Positions 52,765-63,491 of a stretch of DNA of 64,000 bases are shown piece by piece; position 1 is the first letter of the stretch; the number at the start of each line of letters is the position of its first letter. Position numbers and translations under genes: made by a program. The DNA is from Roseicyclus amphidinii (GTDB taxonomy: Bacteria; Pseudomonadota; Alphaproteobacteria; Rhodobacterales; Rhodobacteraceae), in the NCBI RefSeq assembly GCF_030163755.1, contig NZ_JASJOE010000014.1, forward strand, positions 1-64,000, given 5' to 3'. The notes beneath the pieces are model-generated. The model did not search any database, had not been told where the DNA came from, and saw only the letters and a program-made list of their open reading frames with translations.

Positions 52765-53397
52765 GTGGCGGGTGCTGAGGACCACTGGGATGCCGTTTAC
52801 ACTGGCCGTGCGCCCGAGGCGCTGACCTGGTTCGAGGAGGTGCCCGAGGTCTCGCTGGCCTTGATCCGCAGCTACGGGGCGAAGGACGCGCCCATCATCG
52901 ACGTGGGCGGCGGTGCCTCGCACCTGCCCGATGCGCTTCTGGCCGAGGGGTTCGAGGCCGTCACCGTGCTCGACCTGTCACCGGCGGCGTTGGAGCTGAG
53001 CAAGACACGCCTTGGCGCGGCCGCGTCGCGGGTGCGCTGGGTGGCGGGCGATGTCACGCGCTGGGTGCCCGACCGGGCCTACGGCCTCTGGCATGACCGG
53101 GCGGTGTTCCATTTCCTGACCGATCCCGCGGGCCAGGACGCCTATGTCGACGTGATGCGCCGGGCCGTGACCCCCGGCGGCCATGCCATCATCGCCAGCT
53201 TCGCCGAGGACGGGCCCGAGCGGTGCTCGAACCTGCCGGTGCAACGCTATTCGCCCGAGGCGCTGGCCGCCCGGCTGCAGCGGGCCGCGCCCGGTGTCTT
53301 CGCCCCGCTAGAGGCGCAGCGCCTTGTCCATGTCACCCCGATGGGGCGGCGACAGGCCTTCCAGGTCTCGGTGTTCGCGCGGTCGGCCGCCGACTGA
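52765..53397 (+). CDS. Class I SAM-dependent methyltransferase
   Basis: A 210-residue methyltransferase with motif [20 protein letters not shown] (44-62), acidic loop [10 protein letters not shown], and post-[13 protein letters not shown]. The [12 protein letters not shown] start and overall pattern resemble small-molecule (thiopurine-like/TehB-like) methyltransferases. The GTG start has GAGGGG upstream and lies just 7 bp after the cytochrome stop, so the pair is co-transcribed; the substrate is not evident. Confidence 0.85.
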   Translation: MAGAEDHWDAVYTGRAPEALTWFEEVPEVSLALIRSYGAKDAPIIDVGGGASHLPDALLAEGFEAVTVLDLSPAALELSKTRLGAAASRVRWVAGDVTRWVPDRAYGLWHDRAVFHFLTDPAGQDAYVDVMRRAVTPGGHAIIASFAEDGPERCSNLPVQRYSPEALAARLQRAAPGVFAPLEAQRLVHVTPMGRRQAFQVSVFARSAAD

Positions 53398-53490
53398 GCG
53401 TCCGGGCGCACCGACCTGCACCCCGGCATCCCTGCGCCGGGATGGGTGGGGCAACGTGCCGATGCCCGCACCACGTGGGTTGGCCGTGGA

Positions 53491-54066
53491 TCAGTCCGCG
53501 GCGTCGGCGTCGTGGCGCGCGCGTTCCTCGCGGGGCTCGCGCGGGGGGCGGCCGATCACTTCGCGCAGCTCGTCGAGCTCGATGAAGTTGTCGGCCTGGC
53601 GGCGCAGGTCGTCGGCGATCATCGGCGGTTGGCTGCGTATGGTGGACACCACCGACACCCGGCACCCCTTGCGCTGAAGCGCCTCGACCAGCGGCTTGAA
53701 GTCGCCGTCGCCGGAAAACAGGACGATGTGATCGACATGGGCCGCCGTCTCCATGGCATCGACCGTCAGTTCGATGTCCATGTTGCCCTTTATCTTGCGC
53801 CGTCCCTGGCTGTCGGTGAACTCCTTCGCGGGCTTCGTCACCATGGTGAAGCCGTTGTAATGGAGCCAGTCGACCAGCGGCCGGATCGGCGAATAGTCGT
53901 CGTTCTCGAGCAGGGCCGTGTAGTAGAAGGCGCGCAAGAGCTTGCCTCTTTGCATGAACTCCTGTCGAAGAAGCTTGTAGTCGATGTCGAACTGCAGCGC
54001 CTTGGCTGCAGCGTAGAGATTGGAGCCGTCTATGAACAACGCCAACCGTTCGTCGCGGTAAAACAT
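53491..54066 (-). CDS. NYN-domain (LabA-like) putative RNase
   Basis: A 191-residue PIN-like NYN domain protein: FIDGSNLYAAAKAL (11-24, catalytic Asp13), KGNMDIELTVDAMETA (about 92-107), and FSGDGDFKPLVEAL (about 115-128) are the three acidic motifs of the LabA/DUF88 family, nuclease-like and possibly involved in RNA processing. I prefer ATG 54066 because relatives begin MFYxDERLALF; the ATG 54084 adds six residues. Divergent from folK. Confidence 0.88.
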   Translation of the reverse strand: MFYRDERLALFIDGSNLYAAAKALQFDIDYKLLRQEFMQRGKLLRAFYYTALLENDDYSPIRPLVDWLHYNGFTMVTKPAKEFTDSQGRRKIKGNMDIELTVDAMETAAHVDHIVLFSGDGDFKPLVEALQRKGCRVSVVSTIRSQPPMIADDLRRQADNFIELDELREVIGRPPREPREERARHDADAAD

Positions 54067-54173
54067 GGCAAAAGATCCCGTCATAATGCTGGAATGCGAA
54101 CGCGTTGGTGATAGGGAGTGAAGCTATCTACGATCACGGCCAGACCGGCATAACTTAATGAATTGAAGAGCGG

Positions 54174-54800
54174 ATGCAATCATCCGATATGGACAAGCCG
54201 GCAGCGACTGCCCTCATCGCCCTGGGCGCGAACCTGCCCGGTGACGGGCGGTCGCCCGAGGCCGCGGTCGCAGCCGCCATCACGGCGCTGGCCGCGCGCA
54301 GCGACAGGCCCCTGCGGGCAAGCCGCCTCTACCGCACGCCAGCCTTCCCGGCGGGAAGCGGGCCGGATTTCGTGAACGCGGCCGTCGCGCTGGACTGGGA
54401 CGGCACGCCCGAGGCGCTGCTGGCGCTTCTGCACGGGATCGAGGCCGATTTCGGCCGGACCCGCAATGCCCGTTGGGAGGCGCGGATGATGGATCTCGAC
54501 CTGATCGCGCTCGGCGCGCGCGTCCTGCCCGATGCCGCCACCCACGCACGCTGGGCCGCCCTGCCGCCCGAGCGCGCGGCCGTCGAGGCGCCCGGCGAGC
54601 TGATCCTGCCCCATCCCCGGCTGGCCGAGCGGAGCTTCGTGCTGGTGCCGCTGGCCGATGTCGCGCCGGACTGGCGACACCCGGTCACCGGGCGCGACGT
54701 GCGGCGGATGCTGGCCGACCGGCCCGCCGCGGAACGCGCGGAAATCCGCCCGATAGAGGCGGCGCGGATGGGCGAAACACCCGCCTCGTCGCTGTCTTGA
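54174..54800 (+). CDS. folK: 2-amino-4-hydroxy-6-hydroxymethyldihydropteridine pyrophosphokinase
   Basis: Transfers pyrophosphate from ATP to the pterin in folate synthesis. The 208-residue protein has [17 protein letters not shown] (13-29), SRLYRTPAF with [10 protein letters not shown], and the HPPK signature [15 protein letters not shown] (about 101-115) with both metal-binding aspartates. Start could be ATG 54174 or the internal ATG 54189; the first is preceded by GAAGAGCGG. Followed by the rpoZ promoter and gene. Confidence 0.94.
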   Translation: MQSSDMDKPAATALIALGANLPGDGRSPEAAVAAAITALAARSDRPLRASRLYRTPAFPAGSGPDFVNAAVALDWDGTPEALLALLHGIEADFGRTRNARWEARMMDLDLIALGARVLPDAATHARWAALPPERAAVEAPGELILPHPRLAERSFVLVPLADVAPDWRHPVTGRDVRRMLADRPAAERAEIRPIEAARMGETPASSLS

Positions 54801-54803
54801 CCC

Positions 54804-54832
54804 TTGTCATTCCGGGGTTTGGCGCGTAAACG
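54804..54832 (+). promoter_or_regulatory. Candidate rpoZ promoter
   Basis: TTGTCA at 54804-54809 and TAAACG at 54827-54832 are separated by 17 bp and lie 45 bp upstream of the rpoZ ATG. Start of transcription would be near 54839, giving a leader of about 38 nt. The -10 box is weak, so this is a candidate only. Confidence 0.5.
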
Positions 54833-54876
54833 ATGCCTTTCTACCGCTCCCGTGCAAAGGTTGGAGGTGCCCGCAG

Positions 54877-55230
54877 ATGGCCCGCGTCACCGTTGAAGAT
54901 TGCGTCGACAAGGTTCCGAACCGGTTCGAACTGGTCATGCTCGCCGCCCACCGGGCGCGCGAGATCTCGTCCGGCTCGCCGCTGACCCTTGACCGTGACA
55001 ACGACAAGAACCCCGTCGTTGCCCTGCGCGAGATTGCCGAGGAAACGCAGGGGGCAAACGATCTGCGCGAACGTCTGATCGAAAGCCACCAGACCCAGAT
55101 CGAGATCGACGAACCCGAGGAAGACGCCATGGCGCTTCTGCAGGGCGTGGAGGCTGATCGGCCTGCGCAGGACGACATGAGCGAAGAGCAGATGCTGCGC
55201 GCTCTGATGGAAGCGCAGGGCCAGAAGTAA
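54877..55230 (+). CDS. rpoZ: RNA polymerase omega subunit
   Basis: A 117-residue subunit that chaperones beta-prime. The N-terminal half [30 protein letters not shown] (4-33) and ALREIAEE are the omega signature; the C-terminal acidic tail is longer than in E. coli, as usual in alphaproteobacteria. GGAGGTGC precedes the ATG. Upstream of rsh, the ppGpp synthase, the usual arrangement. Confidence 0.96.
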   Translation: MARVTVEDCVDKVPNRFELVMLAAHRAREISSGSPLTLDRDNDKNPVVALREIAEETQGANDLRERLIESHQTQIEIDEPEEDAMALLQGVEADRPAQDDMSEEQMLRALMEAQGQK

Positions 55231-55261
55231 GGGCCCCTCGGGACAGACGGTTGAAACGGGA

Positions 55262-57385
<2,124 letters not shown>

Positions 57386-57462
57386 GGGCACTGGCTGCGG
57401 GACAAAATGGCCCCGACCCGTGACGAGGCGGGAACGGGCGGGAAGGGAAAGGCAGGCAGAGC

Positions 57463-58107
57463 GTGGTCTTCAAGCGCCGCGACGCCCGAGGTGTTCTGCG
57501 CATCGTCGCCGAGGCGTTCTGGCCGCGCGGCGGCTGGGTGCGTGCCTTTCACTACGTCAAGCACCGCATGCACCGCCTTCCGGGCACGCCCGAGCAGATC
57601 GCGCGTGGCGTCTTTGCCGGGGCCTTCACGATCTTCACCCCCTTCTTCGGGCTGCATTTCTTCGTGGCCGCCCTGCTGGCCAAGGTGATGCGCGGCTCGA
57701 TCCTCGCGGCGCTGCTGGCCACGTTCCTCGGCAATCCGCTGACCTATGTGCCCATCGCCTTCATCTCGCTGCAGACCGGGCACTGGATGCTGGGCAGCAC
57801 GATGCGCGGGGAGCTCAACGATTCGATCTTCGCCAAGTTCGGCGCGGCGGCGGGCGACCTGTGGCACAACTTCATCGCCATCTTCACGCCCGAGACCGCC
57901 CATTGGGAAGAGTTGCACCGCTTCTACGACGACGTGTTCTTTCCCTGGATGGTCGGCTCGATCATCCCCGGCGTGATCTGCGGGGTGGTCTGCTACTACC
58001 TGTCGGTGCCGGTGATCCGGGCCTATCAGAAACGGCGATCTGCCAGATTGCGAAAGAAGATGGAAAAGCTGCGCGAACAGGCTGGCGCGGCGGCGGCGGA
58101 CCGCTAG
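57463..58107 (+). CDS. DUF2062 family membrane protein
   Basis: A 214-residue protein with about four membrane helices. The motif [25 protein letters not shown] (about 50-74) and [14 protein letters not shown] define DUF2062, with a basic tail [17 protein letters not shown]. Function unknown. GTG start at 57463 gives the standard N-terminus (FKRRDARG). In the conserved rsh-DUF2062-pdxJ-acpS row; pdxJ follows after 31 bp. Confidence 0.88.
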   Translation: MVFKRRDARGVLRIVAEAFWPRGGWVRAFHYVKHRMHRLPGTPEQIARGVFAGAFTIFTPFFGLHFFVAALLAKVMRGSILAALLATFLGNPLTYVPIAFISLQTGHWMLGSTMRGELNDSIFAKFGAAAGDLWHNFIAIFTPETAHWEELHRFYDDVFFPWMVGSIIPGVICGVVCYYLSVPVIRAYQKRRSARLRKKMEKLREQAGAAAADR

Positions 58108-58138
58108 GCTTGACGACAACGGATCAACGGAGGGTCAC

Positions 58139-58882
58139 ATGGCAGACCGACTGCGCCTTGGCGTGAACATCGACCACGTGGCGACACTCAGGAACGCGCG
58201 CGGCGGCGCGCTGCCCGATCCGGTGCGCGCCGCGCGCGTCGCCGAGGAGGCCGGGGCGGACGGCATCACCGCGCATTTGCGCGAAGACCGCCGCCACATC
58301 CGCGACGCGGATATCGACGCGATCATGGCCGCGATCACCATCCCGCTGAATTTCGAGATGGCCGCCACCGACGAGATGCAGCGCATCGCGCTGGCCCATA
58401 AGCCGCACGCCGCCTGCATCGTGCCCGAGCGCCGCGAAGAGCGCACGACCGAGGGCGGGCTGGAGGTGGCGGGCGACGAGGCGCGACTAGACGCCTATAT
58501 CGCGCCGCTTCGGGACGCGGGCATCCGGGTGTCGCTGTTCATCGCCGCCGACCCGGCGCAGATCGCGGCCGCCGCGCGCATCGGCGCACCGGTGATCGAG
58601 CTGCACACCGGCGCTTATTGCGACTTCCATGCCGAAGGCGATGTCGCCGCCCGCGACGCCGAGCTGCAGCGCCTGATCGACGGGGCCAGGCGCGCCGCCG
58701 ATCTCGGGCTCGAGGTGCATATGGGCCATGGCCTGTGCTACGACACGGTCGGCCCCGTCGCCGCCCTGCCCGAGGTGGCCGAGCTGAACATCGGTCACTT
58801 CCTGATCGGCGAGGCGGTCTTTGTCGGGCTGCCCCGTGCCATCGCCCGGATGCGCGAGGCGATGGACGCCGCCCGCGGCTGA
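58139..58882 (+). CDS. pdxJ: Pyridoxine 5'-phosphate synthase
   Basis: Forms pyridoxine 5'-phosphate from 1-deoxyxylulose 5-phosphate and aminoacetone phosphate. The 247-residue TIM barrel has [17 protein letters not shown] (7-23), [16 protein letters not shown] (38-53, active His), [10 protein letters not shown] (72-81), and [25 protein letters not shown] precedes the ATG. Part of the deoxyxylulose-dependent vitamin B6 route. Confidence 0.97.
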   Translation: MADRLRLGVNIDHVATLRNARGGALPDPVRAARVAEEAGADGITAHLREDRRHIRDADIDAIMAAITIPLNFEMAATDEMQRIALAHKPHAACIVPERREERTTEGGLEVAGDEARLDAYIAPLRDAGIRVSLFIAADPAQIAAAARIGAPVIELHTGAYCDFHAEGDVAARDAELQRLIDGARRAADLGLEVHMGHGLCYDTVGPVAALPEVAELNIGHFLIGEAVFVGLPRAIARMREAMDAARG

Positions 58883-58989
58883 CACGCCCGCGCCCGCCGC
58901 GCGATTTCCCTGCGCGCAGAGATTGCGAAGTCGCCGGACTTGCGCAACTCTGCGCCTGCCATCCAAGCCTGCAACACCGGAGCCTCGTC

Positions 58990-59436
58990 TTGCGCAACCT
59001 TCTGCCAGCATCGGCCGTCGCCATGGCTCTTTTCGCCGCCCCGGTCGCAGCCCAACAGGTCGTGCCCTGCGAGGGGCTGATCGACGTGACGATGGTGTCC
59101 GAACCATGGGAGGCGTACAGCCGGTCCTACGCCGAAGGCGCGATCCGCCTGTTCGAGGCCTATGTCGCCCCCACCATGGCGGCGGGCGCGGTGATCGGTG
59201 TCCTGCATCCGGTGCCGGGCGACCCCTACCCGTTCCGGGCCTGTTCCGCCGTGGTCTACGACGGGGCCGCCGGCCCCTATTTCGCCGAGGCGCTGATCAT
59301 GGATGCCACCGCCGGTTATGATCCCTCGCGGGGCCTGACAGTGCGGGTTCCCGTCCGCTTCCCGGATGGCCGCCAGCCCATCCCGGCGGTCGAGATCACC
59401 ATCAACCAGGCCACCGGGGTGGTGAGCGTCAAATGA
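58990..59436 (+). CDS. Exported hypothetical protein
   Basis: A 148-residue protein with a signal peptide ([21 protein letters not shown], cleavage after about residue 22). I chose the TTG at 58990, with GGAG about 8 nt upstream, since it opens directly into the signal sequence; no ATG is available. The mature domain has two Cys (VPCEG and RACSAV) that could pair. No family recognised. Lies between pdxJ and acpS and overlaps acpS by ATGA. Confidence 0.65.
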   Translation: MRNLLPASAVAMALFAAPVAAQQVVPCEGLIDVTMVSEPWEAYSRSYAEGAIRLFEAYVAPTMAAGAVIGVLHPVPGDPYPFRACSAVVYDGAAGPYFAEALIMDATAGYDPSRGLTVRVPVRFPDGRQPIPAVEITINQATGVVSVK

Positions 59437-59885
59437 TCCTCGGCATCGGCACCGATCTTGCGAATATCGAGCGCATCCAGCGCGCGCTGGACCGGTTCGG
59501 CGACCGTTTCCGCGACCGCGTCTTTACCGTGACGGAACAGAACCGCGCCGAGCGGATGAAAGACCCCGCCTCGGTCTATGCGAAGCGATGGGCCGCGAAG
59601 GAGGCCTGCTCCAAGGCGCTTGGCACGGGCCTGCGCATGGGTATCGCGTGGAAGGACATGGCGGTCACGAACCTGCCGTCGGGGCAGCCGGTGATGCATG
59701 TGACGGGCTGGGCGAAGGAGCGGCTCGACCAGATGACGCCCGAGGGCCACAGCTCGGTCATCCATGTCAGCCTGACCGACGATCACCCCTGGGCGCAGGC
59801 CTATGTCGTGATCGAGGCGCTGCCCGACGCCGCAGAGGCGCTGCGGCCCGAGGTCGGCCCGGTCTCGCGCCGCAAGATCAGCTGA
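59433..59885 (+). CDS. acpS: Holo-[acyl-carrier-protein] synthase
   Basis: Transfers 4'-phosphopantetheine from CoA to apo-ACP. The 150-residue protein has [14 protein letters not shown] (2-15) with Asp8 and [19 protein letters not shown] (about 49-67) with Glu58, the two magnesium ligands. Slightly longer than the E. coli enzyme because of a C-terminal tail. In many relatives acpS leads lepB-rnc-era; here those are elsewhere in the window. Confidence 0.96.
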   Translation: MILGIGTDLANIERIQRALDRFGDRFRDRVFTVTEQNRAERMKDPASVYAKRWAAKEACSKALGTGLRMGIAWKDMAVTNLPSGQPVMHVTGWAKERLDQMTPEGHSSVIHVSLTDDHPWAQAYVVIEALPDAAEALRPEVGPVSRRKIS

Positions 59886-59889
59886 CGGG

Positions 59890-60159
59890 TCAGCGGCGGC
59901 GGTCGTTCCGCGTGCGGCGGCGGTTGGCGTATTCCGTGGGGATCAGGATCAGCGCCGCGGCCGAGCCGATGATGGCGTCCAGCCCCGGTGAGCCAAGCGT
60001 CAGCCCGAAGAGCGCGCGCAGGAAGAACAGCGCCAACACTGCGCCGAAGGCGATCAGGACAGAGGGCAGGATGCCGTTGTGCGTCCAGCCCCATTTCTCG
60101 AACAGCACCGCCACGATGCCCGCGATCATCAACGAGCCGAAGAACGAGAACAGGATCAT
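59890..60159 (-). CDS. Small two- or three-helix membrane protein
   Basis: An 89-residue protein with three hydrophobic segments ([50 protein letters not shown]) and a basic tail ([11 protein letters not shown]). It starts inside the fmt stop (ATGA overlap) and is therefore part of the def-def-fmt operon. No family recognised; convergent with acpS, 4 bp apart. Confidence 0.7.
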   Translation of the reverse strand: MILFSFFGSLMIAGIVAVLFEKWGWTHNGILPSVLIAFGAVLALFFLRALFGLTLGSPGLDAIIGSAAALILIPTEYANRRRTRNDRRR

Positions 60160-61070
60160 GGCTCAACCCCCAACACCACACCCGGCGCGATGCGCGCGCC
60201 CCGCAAATACGCCTCCGCCGCCATGCGCGGCTTGCCCTCGGGCTGCAACTCGGTGATCTCCACCGCGCCTTGCCCGCAGGCGATCGTCAGCCCGTCCAGC
60301 ACTTCGCCGGGCGGGCCGCTTCCGTCTGCCATGCGCGAGCGGATCAGCTTGACCCGCTTGCCGCCGATCAGCGTCCAGGCACCGGGAAAGGGCGACAGGC
60401 CGCGGATCTGCCTGTCGATATGGGGTGCAGGCGCGGTCCAGTCCACCCGCGCCTCGGCCTTGTCGATCTTCTCGGCATAGGTCACGCCCGCGTCGGGCTG
60501 TGTCTCGGGCGTCAGGCGGTCGAGCGTCGCCAGCGCCTCGGTGATCGCCTCGGCCCCCAGCGTGGAGAGGCGGTCGTGCAGCTCGCCCGCCGTTTCCTCC
60601 GCCCCGATGGGGATCGCGCGGCGGAGCAGCACCGGCCCGGTATCGAGGCCCGCCTCCATCTGCATGATGCAGACGCCGGTTTCCGCGTCGCCCGCCATGA
60701 TCGCGCGCTGGATCGGGGCCGCGCCCCGCCAGCGCGGCAGGAGGCTCGCGTGGATGTTCAGGCAGCCGCGCGCGGGCGCGTCCAGCACGGGCTGCGGCAG
60801 GATCAGCCCGTAGGCCACGACGACGGCGACATCGGCGTTCAGCGCGGCGAACTCGGCTTGTGCGTTGATATCGCGCAGGGTTTTGGGGTGCCGCACCGTC
60901 AGCCCAAGGGCCTCGGCGCGGGCGTGGACGGGGCTGGGCCGGTCCTTCTTGCCGCGGCCCGCGGGGCGGGGCGGCTGGCTGTAGACGGCGGCGATCTCGT
61001 GGCCCGCCGCGATCAGCGCGTCGAGGACGGGGACCGAGAACTCGGGCGTGCCCATGAAGACGATGCGCAT
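60156..61070 (-). CDS. fmt: Methionyl-tRNA formyltransferase
   Basis: Formylates initiator Met-tRNA. The 304-residue protein has [19 protein letters not shown] (2-20), the 10-formyl-THF site with [20 protein letters not shown] (about 108-127; catalytic Asn and His), and the C-terminal tRNA-binding OB domain. Its start overlaps the stop of the second deformylase gene, so formylation and deformylation genes are translated together. Confidence 0.97.
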   Translation of the reverse strand: MRIVFMGTPEFSVPVLDALIAAGHEIAAVYSQPPRPAGRGKKDRPSPVHARAEALGLTVRHPKTLRDINAQAEFAALNADVAVVVAYGLILPQPVLDAPARGCLNIHASLLPRWRGAAPIQRAIMAGDAETGVCIMQMEAGLDTGPVLLRRAIPIGAEETAGELHDRLSTLGAEAITEALATLDRLTPETQPDAGVTYAEKIDKAEARVDWTAPAPHIDRQIRGLSPFPGAWTLIGGKRVKLIRSRMADGSGPPGEVLDGLTIACGQGAVEITELQPEGKPRMAAEAYLRGARIAPGVVLGVEP

Positions 61071-61573
61071 CAGCGGCCCCCCTTGGCGGCGCGCTTCAGG
61101 AGCATGTCGCGCTTGGTCTTGGACAGGCGGTCGAAATACATCCGGCCCGCCAGGTGGTCGATCTGGTGCTGCACGCTGGTCGCCCAAAGCCCCGTGAACT
61201 CCTGCCGGACGCGAATGCCGTGGTGGTCGGTGAAGGCGACGGTCACGCGGGCGGGCCGCGTTACCTTGGCCCAGACGCCGGGCAGGTTGGGGCTGGCTTC
61301 GTCGTGGTCGTTCACCTCGTCCGAGGCGGCGATGACCTCGGGGTTGGCCATGCGGATCGCGCGGCCGCGCTCATCGGAGGCGTCGACGACGGCGAGGCGA
61401 AGCATCACGCCGATTTGCGGCGCGGCGAGGCCGACGCCCGGCATGGCGTCCATCGTCTCGATCATGTCGGCCCAGGTGGCCCGGATTTCTTCAGTGATTG
61501 CAGGCACATCCGCGGCAGGTGTCCGCAACCGGCGGTCGGGCCACATGACGAAGGGGCGACGCGTTCCGCTCAC
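61070..61573 (-). CDS. Peptide deformylase-like protein with degenerate active site
   Basis: A 167-residue PDF homologue. Motif [10 protein letters not shown] (46-54) is intact, but motif II, EGCLS in the neighbour, is EASPN here, so the zinc/iron-ligand cysteine is replaced by Ser94; motif III reads QHQIDH, replacing the catalytic glutamate with Gln137. Numbering is identical to the active paralog upstream, so the loss is clear. It should not act as a normal metallo-deformylase; a binding or regulatory role is possible. Flanked by def and fmt with ATGA overlaps both sides. Confidence 0.88.
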   Translation of the reverse strand: MSGTRRPFVMWPDRRLRTPAADVPAITEEIRATWADMIETMDAMPGVGLAAPQIGVMLRLAVVDASDERGRAIRMANPEVIAASDEVNDHDEASPNLPGVWAKVTRPARVTVAFTDHHGIRVRQEFTGLWATSVQHQIDHLAGRMYFDRLSKTKRDMLLKRAAKGGR

Positions 61574-62094
61574 GCCTTTTCCCGCGCGCGGTCCTTCTTC
61601 AGCTTGACCATCTTGCGGGTGATCAGCTGGCGCTTGAGCGGCTTGAGATAGTCGATGAAGAGCGTGCCGTCGAGGTGGTCGATCTCGTGCTGGACGCAGG
61701 TCGCCCAGAGACCGTCAAAGGTCTCTTCACGCGCGGCGCCGCTGGGGTCGATCCAGCGCACCGTCACCTCGGCGGGGCGCTCGACTTCGGCGTAAATGTC
61801 CGGAATCGAAAGACAACCTTCCTCGTAGACATTGCGCGTGTCGGACTCGGCGATGACCTCGGGGTTGAACATGGCGAGCGGGCGGGGGGCGGCCCCTTCC
61901 TCTTTCACGCAGTCCATGACGATCAGCCGCGTGTCGATGCCGATCTGCGGCGCGGCCAGCCCGATGCCCGGCGCGGCATACATGGTTTCCAGCATGTCAT
62001 CGGCCAGCGCGCGCAGATCGTCGGTGATGTCGGCGATCGGCGGCGCGGTCTTTTTCAGCCGCGGGTCGGGGTGGATGAGGATCGGGCGCTTCAT
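61570..62094 (-). CDS. def: Peptide deformylase
   Basis: Removes the N-formyl group from nascent proteins. The 174-residue protein has all three motifs: [10 protein letters not shown] (43-52), EGCLSIP with ligand Cys94, and QHEIDHLDG with His136, Glu137 and His140. First gene of the minus-strand def-def-like-fmt-small membrane protein operon. Start ATG 62094; the longer frame upstream is not conserved-looking. Confidence 0.96.
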   Translation of the reverse strand: MKRPILIHPDPRLKKTAPPIADITDDLRALADDMLETMYAAPGIGLAAPQIGIDTRLIVMDCVKEEGAAPRPLAMFNPEVIAESDTRNVYEEGCLSIPDIYAEVERPAEVTVRWIDPSGAAREETFDGLWATCVQHEIDHLDGTLFIDYLKPLKRQLITRKMVKLKKDRAREKA

Positions 62095-62173
62095 GGCGTG
62101 GATGTAGGACAAGCGCCCATCGGCTGCAACATTCCTGCGGTCCTTGCCCGGCGATGGCGGGCGTGTGACATCC

Positions 62174-62223
62174 GTACACACCCCGTACACACCCCGTGCA
62201 TACGCCGCGCCGGGTGGGCGCGG
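62174..62223 (-). repeat. Hairpin plus GTGTGTACGGGGTGTG 3'-end element, copy 2
   Basis: Seven bases after the stop of the minus-strand hydroxylase gene, CCGCGCC and GGCGCGG (62223-62217 and 62211-62205) form a perfect stem with loop CACCC, followed by cgtatgcacggggtgtgtac then ggggtgtgtacgg (to 62174). This repeats the arrangement at 19380-19447 in the same gene orientation: hairpin with a CACCC-type loop, then the same tract with few differences. The stem sequence itself is not conserved. Confidence 0.75.
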
Positions 62224-62230
62224 CCGTGGT

Positions 62231-63346
62231 TCAGGCCTGCCGCCCGGTGTTCAGCCGGCTCTCGTCGCTGTCGAGCGCCTGCATCAGGATCGGATGGATG
62301 ACGGCATACCACAGCGGCGGCACCAGCATCAGCGCGAAGACGCCGGGATAGCCCGAGGGCAGTTCCGGCGCGCCGTCCACGTCGTTGAGGGTCTGGAACG
62401 GTTTCTGCGCGTTGGTGTGGTGATCGGAATGGCGCTGCAGGTTGAAGAACAGGAGGTTCGGGAAGAAGAAGCTGGAGTTCCAAGAATGCTCTGGGCGGCA
62501 GGGTTCGCGCCGGCCGTCGATCCTGCGGCGGGCGATGCCGTAATGCGCGGTGTAGTTGGCCATGGAGATGGTGAACCAGACCGACGCGCAGAGCAGCGCG
62601 TAGAACCCCAGCGCCACCGGGCCGAAGGCAAGGGTCACGGTGCCCGCCATAAGCGCCGTGACCACCCAGCCTTGCAGGATCGTGTTGCGCCAGTGCCAGA
62701 CCCCCGCGCCCTTGCGCACCAGCCGCGCGCGCCCGGCTCTCAGCGCGCCCAGAAACACGCCGGGGATCTCGCGCCGGGCGAACCGGTAGATGCTTTCGCC
62801 GTAGCGGGCCGAGGCCGGGTCGCGGGGCGTGGCGACATGGACGTGGTGCCCGGCGTTGTGCTCGATGGAGAAATGCCCGTAGGCGATGAGCCCCAGGGCG
62901 ACACGCGCAAGGCGGCGGTCCCGTGTCGATCTCGCGTGGCCCAGCTCGTGACCGATCAAGACCAGCGGCGCGTGGATCAGGCCGAGGCCCCAGCCGAAGA
63001 GGATGATCTGGACCGGGCCGAACACGCCCGAGGCCACGATCCGGCAGGCCAGCAGGAGCGACAGCACGAAAAGCCCCGTCACCACGAACAGCAGGGTGCG
63101 GTAATAGGGGTCGCCCTCGAGGTCCATCGCGGTCTCGAGCGAGACATTGCGGTGATCGCGCCCGAAGAGATGGTCGAGCGCGGTGCAGACCCCGAACAGG
63201 AGGACAAGCGGGGTGAGCGCGACGGCCCATGTCGGTGCGCCGAGCGCGAGGGCGCCGAGGCAGGCGGGCACGACCATGGGCATCACGAGCCCGGCCGGCC
63301 ACAGCAGGCGGCGGGGGTCGACGGAATGGGAACTGATCCGGTCCAT
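62231..63346 (-). CDS. AlkB-like membrane di-iron hydroxylase (alkane 1-monooxygenase family)
   Basis: A 371-residue integral membrane enzyme of the fatty acid desaturase superfamily. Histidine boxes fit AlkB: LIGHELGHARS, FSIEHNAGHHVHVATP, and LQRHSDHHTNAQKPFQTL, with NYTAHYG between; about six membrane helices. Probable terminal hydroxylation of alkanes or fatty acids with rubredoxin as partner, though no rubredoxin gene lies nearby. The ATG 63346 gives MDRISSHSVDP; a slightly longer start is possible. Divergent from the aminotransferase gene. Confidence 0.88.
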   Translation of the reverse strand: MDRISSHSVDPRRLLWPAGLVMPMVVPACLGALALGAPTWAVALTPLVLLFGVCTALDHLFGRDHRNVSLETAMDLEGDPYYRTLLFVVTGLFVLSLLLACRIVASGVFGPVQIILFGWGLGLIHAPLVLIGHELGHARSTRDRRLARVALGLIAYGHFSIEHNAGHHVHVATPRDPASARYGESIYRFARREIPGVFLGALRAGRARLVRKGAGVWHWRNTILQGWVVTALMAGTVTLAFGPVALGFYALLCASVWFTISMANYTAHYGIARRRIDGRREPCRPEHSWNSSFFFPNLLFFNLQRHSDHHTNAQKPFQTLNDVDGAPELPSGYPGVFALMLVPPLWYAVIHPILMQALDSDESRLNTGRQA

Positions 63347-63491
63347 GTCGGCCCCCCGGGGCACCGTGGCACTGAACGGGAGAAGGCTAGCACGTCCCTT
63401 GCGGGTCTCAAAGCGACCCGCCGCCCGCGGGTCTTGCGGCTGACGCCTGCGCGGCTAGGGTGCGGGCACAGCCACCACCCGGAGAGCCTTC

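Noticed and set aside
53405-53450. Terminator between the methyltransferase and NYN genes
   Set aside because: CATCCC-TGCGCC-GGGATG and CCCGGC-ATCCCTGC-GCCGGG compete with each other and neither has a T-tract; too ambiguous to call.
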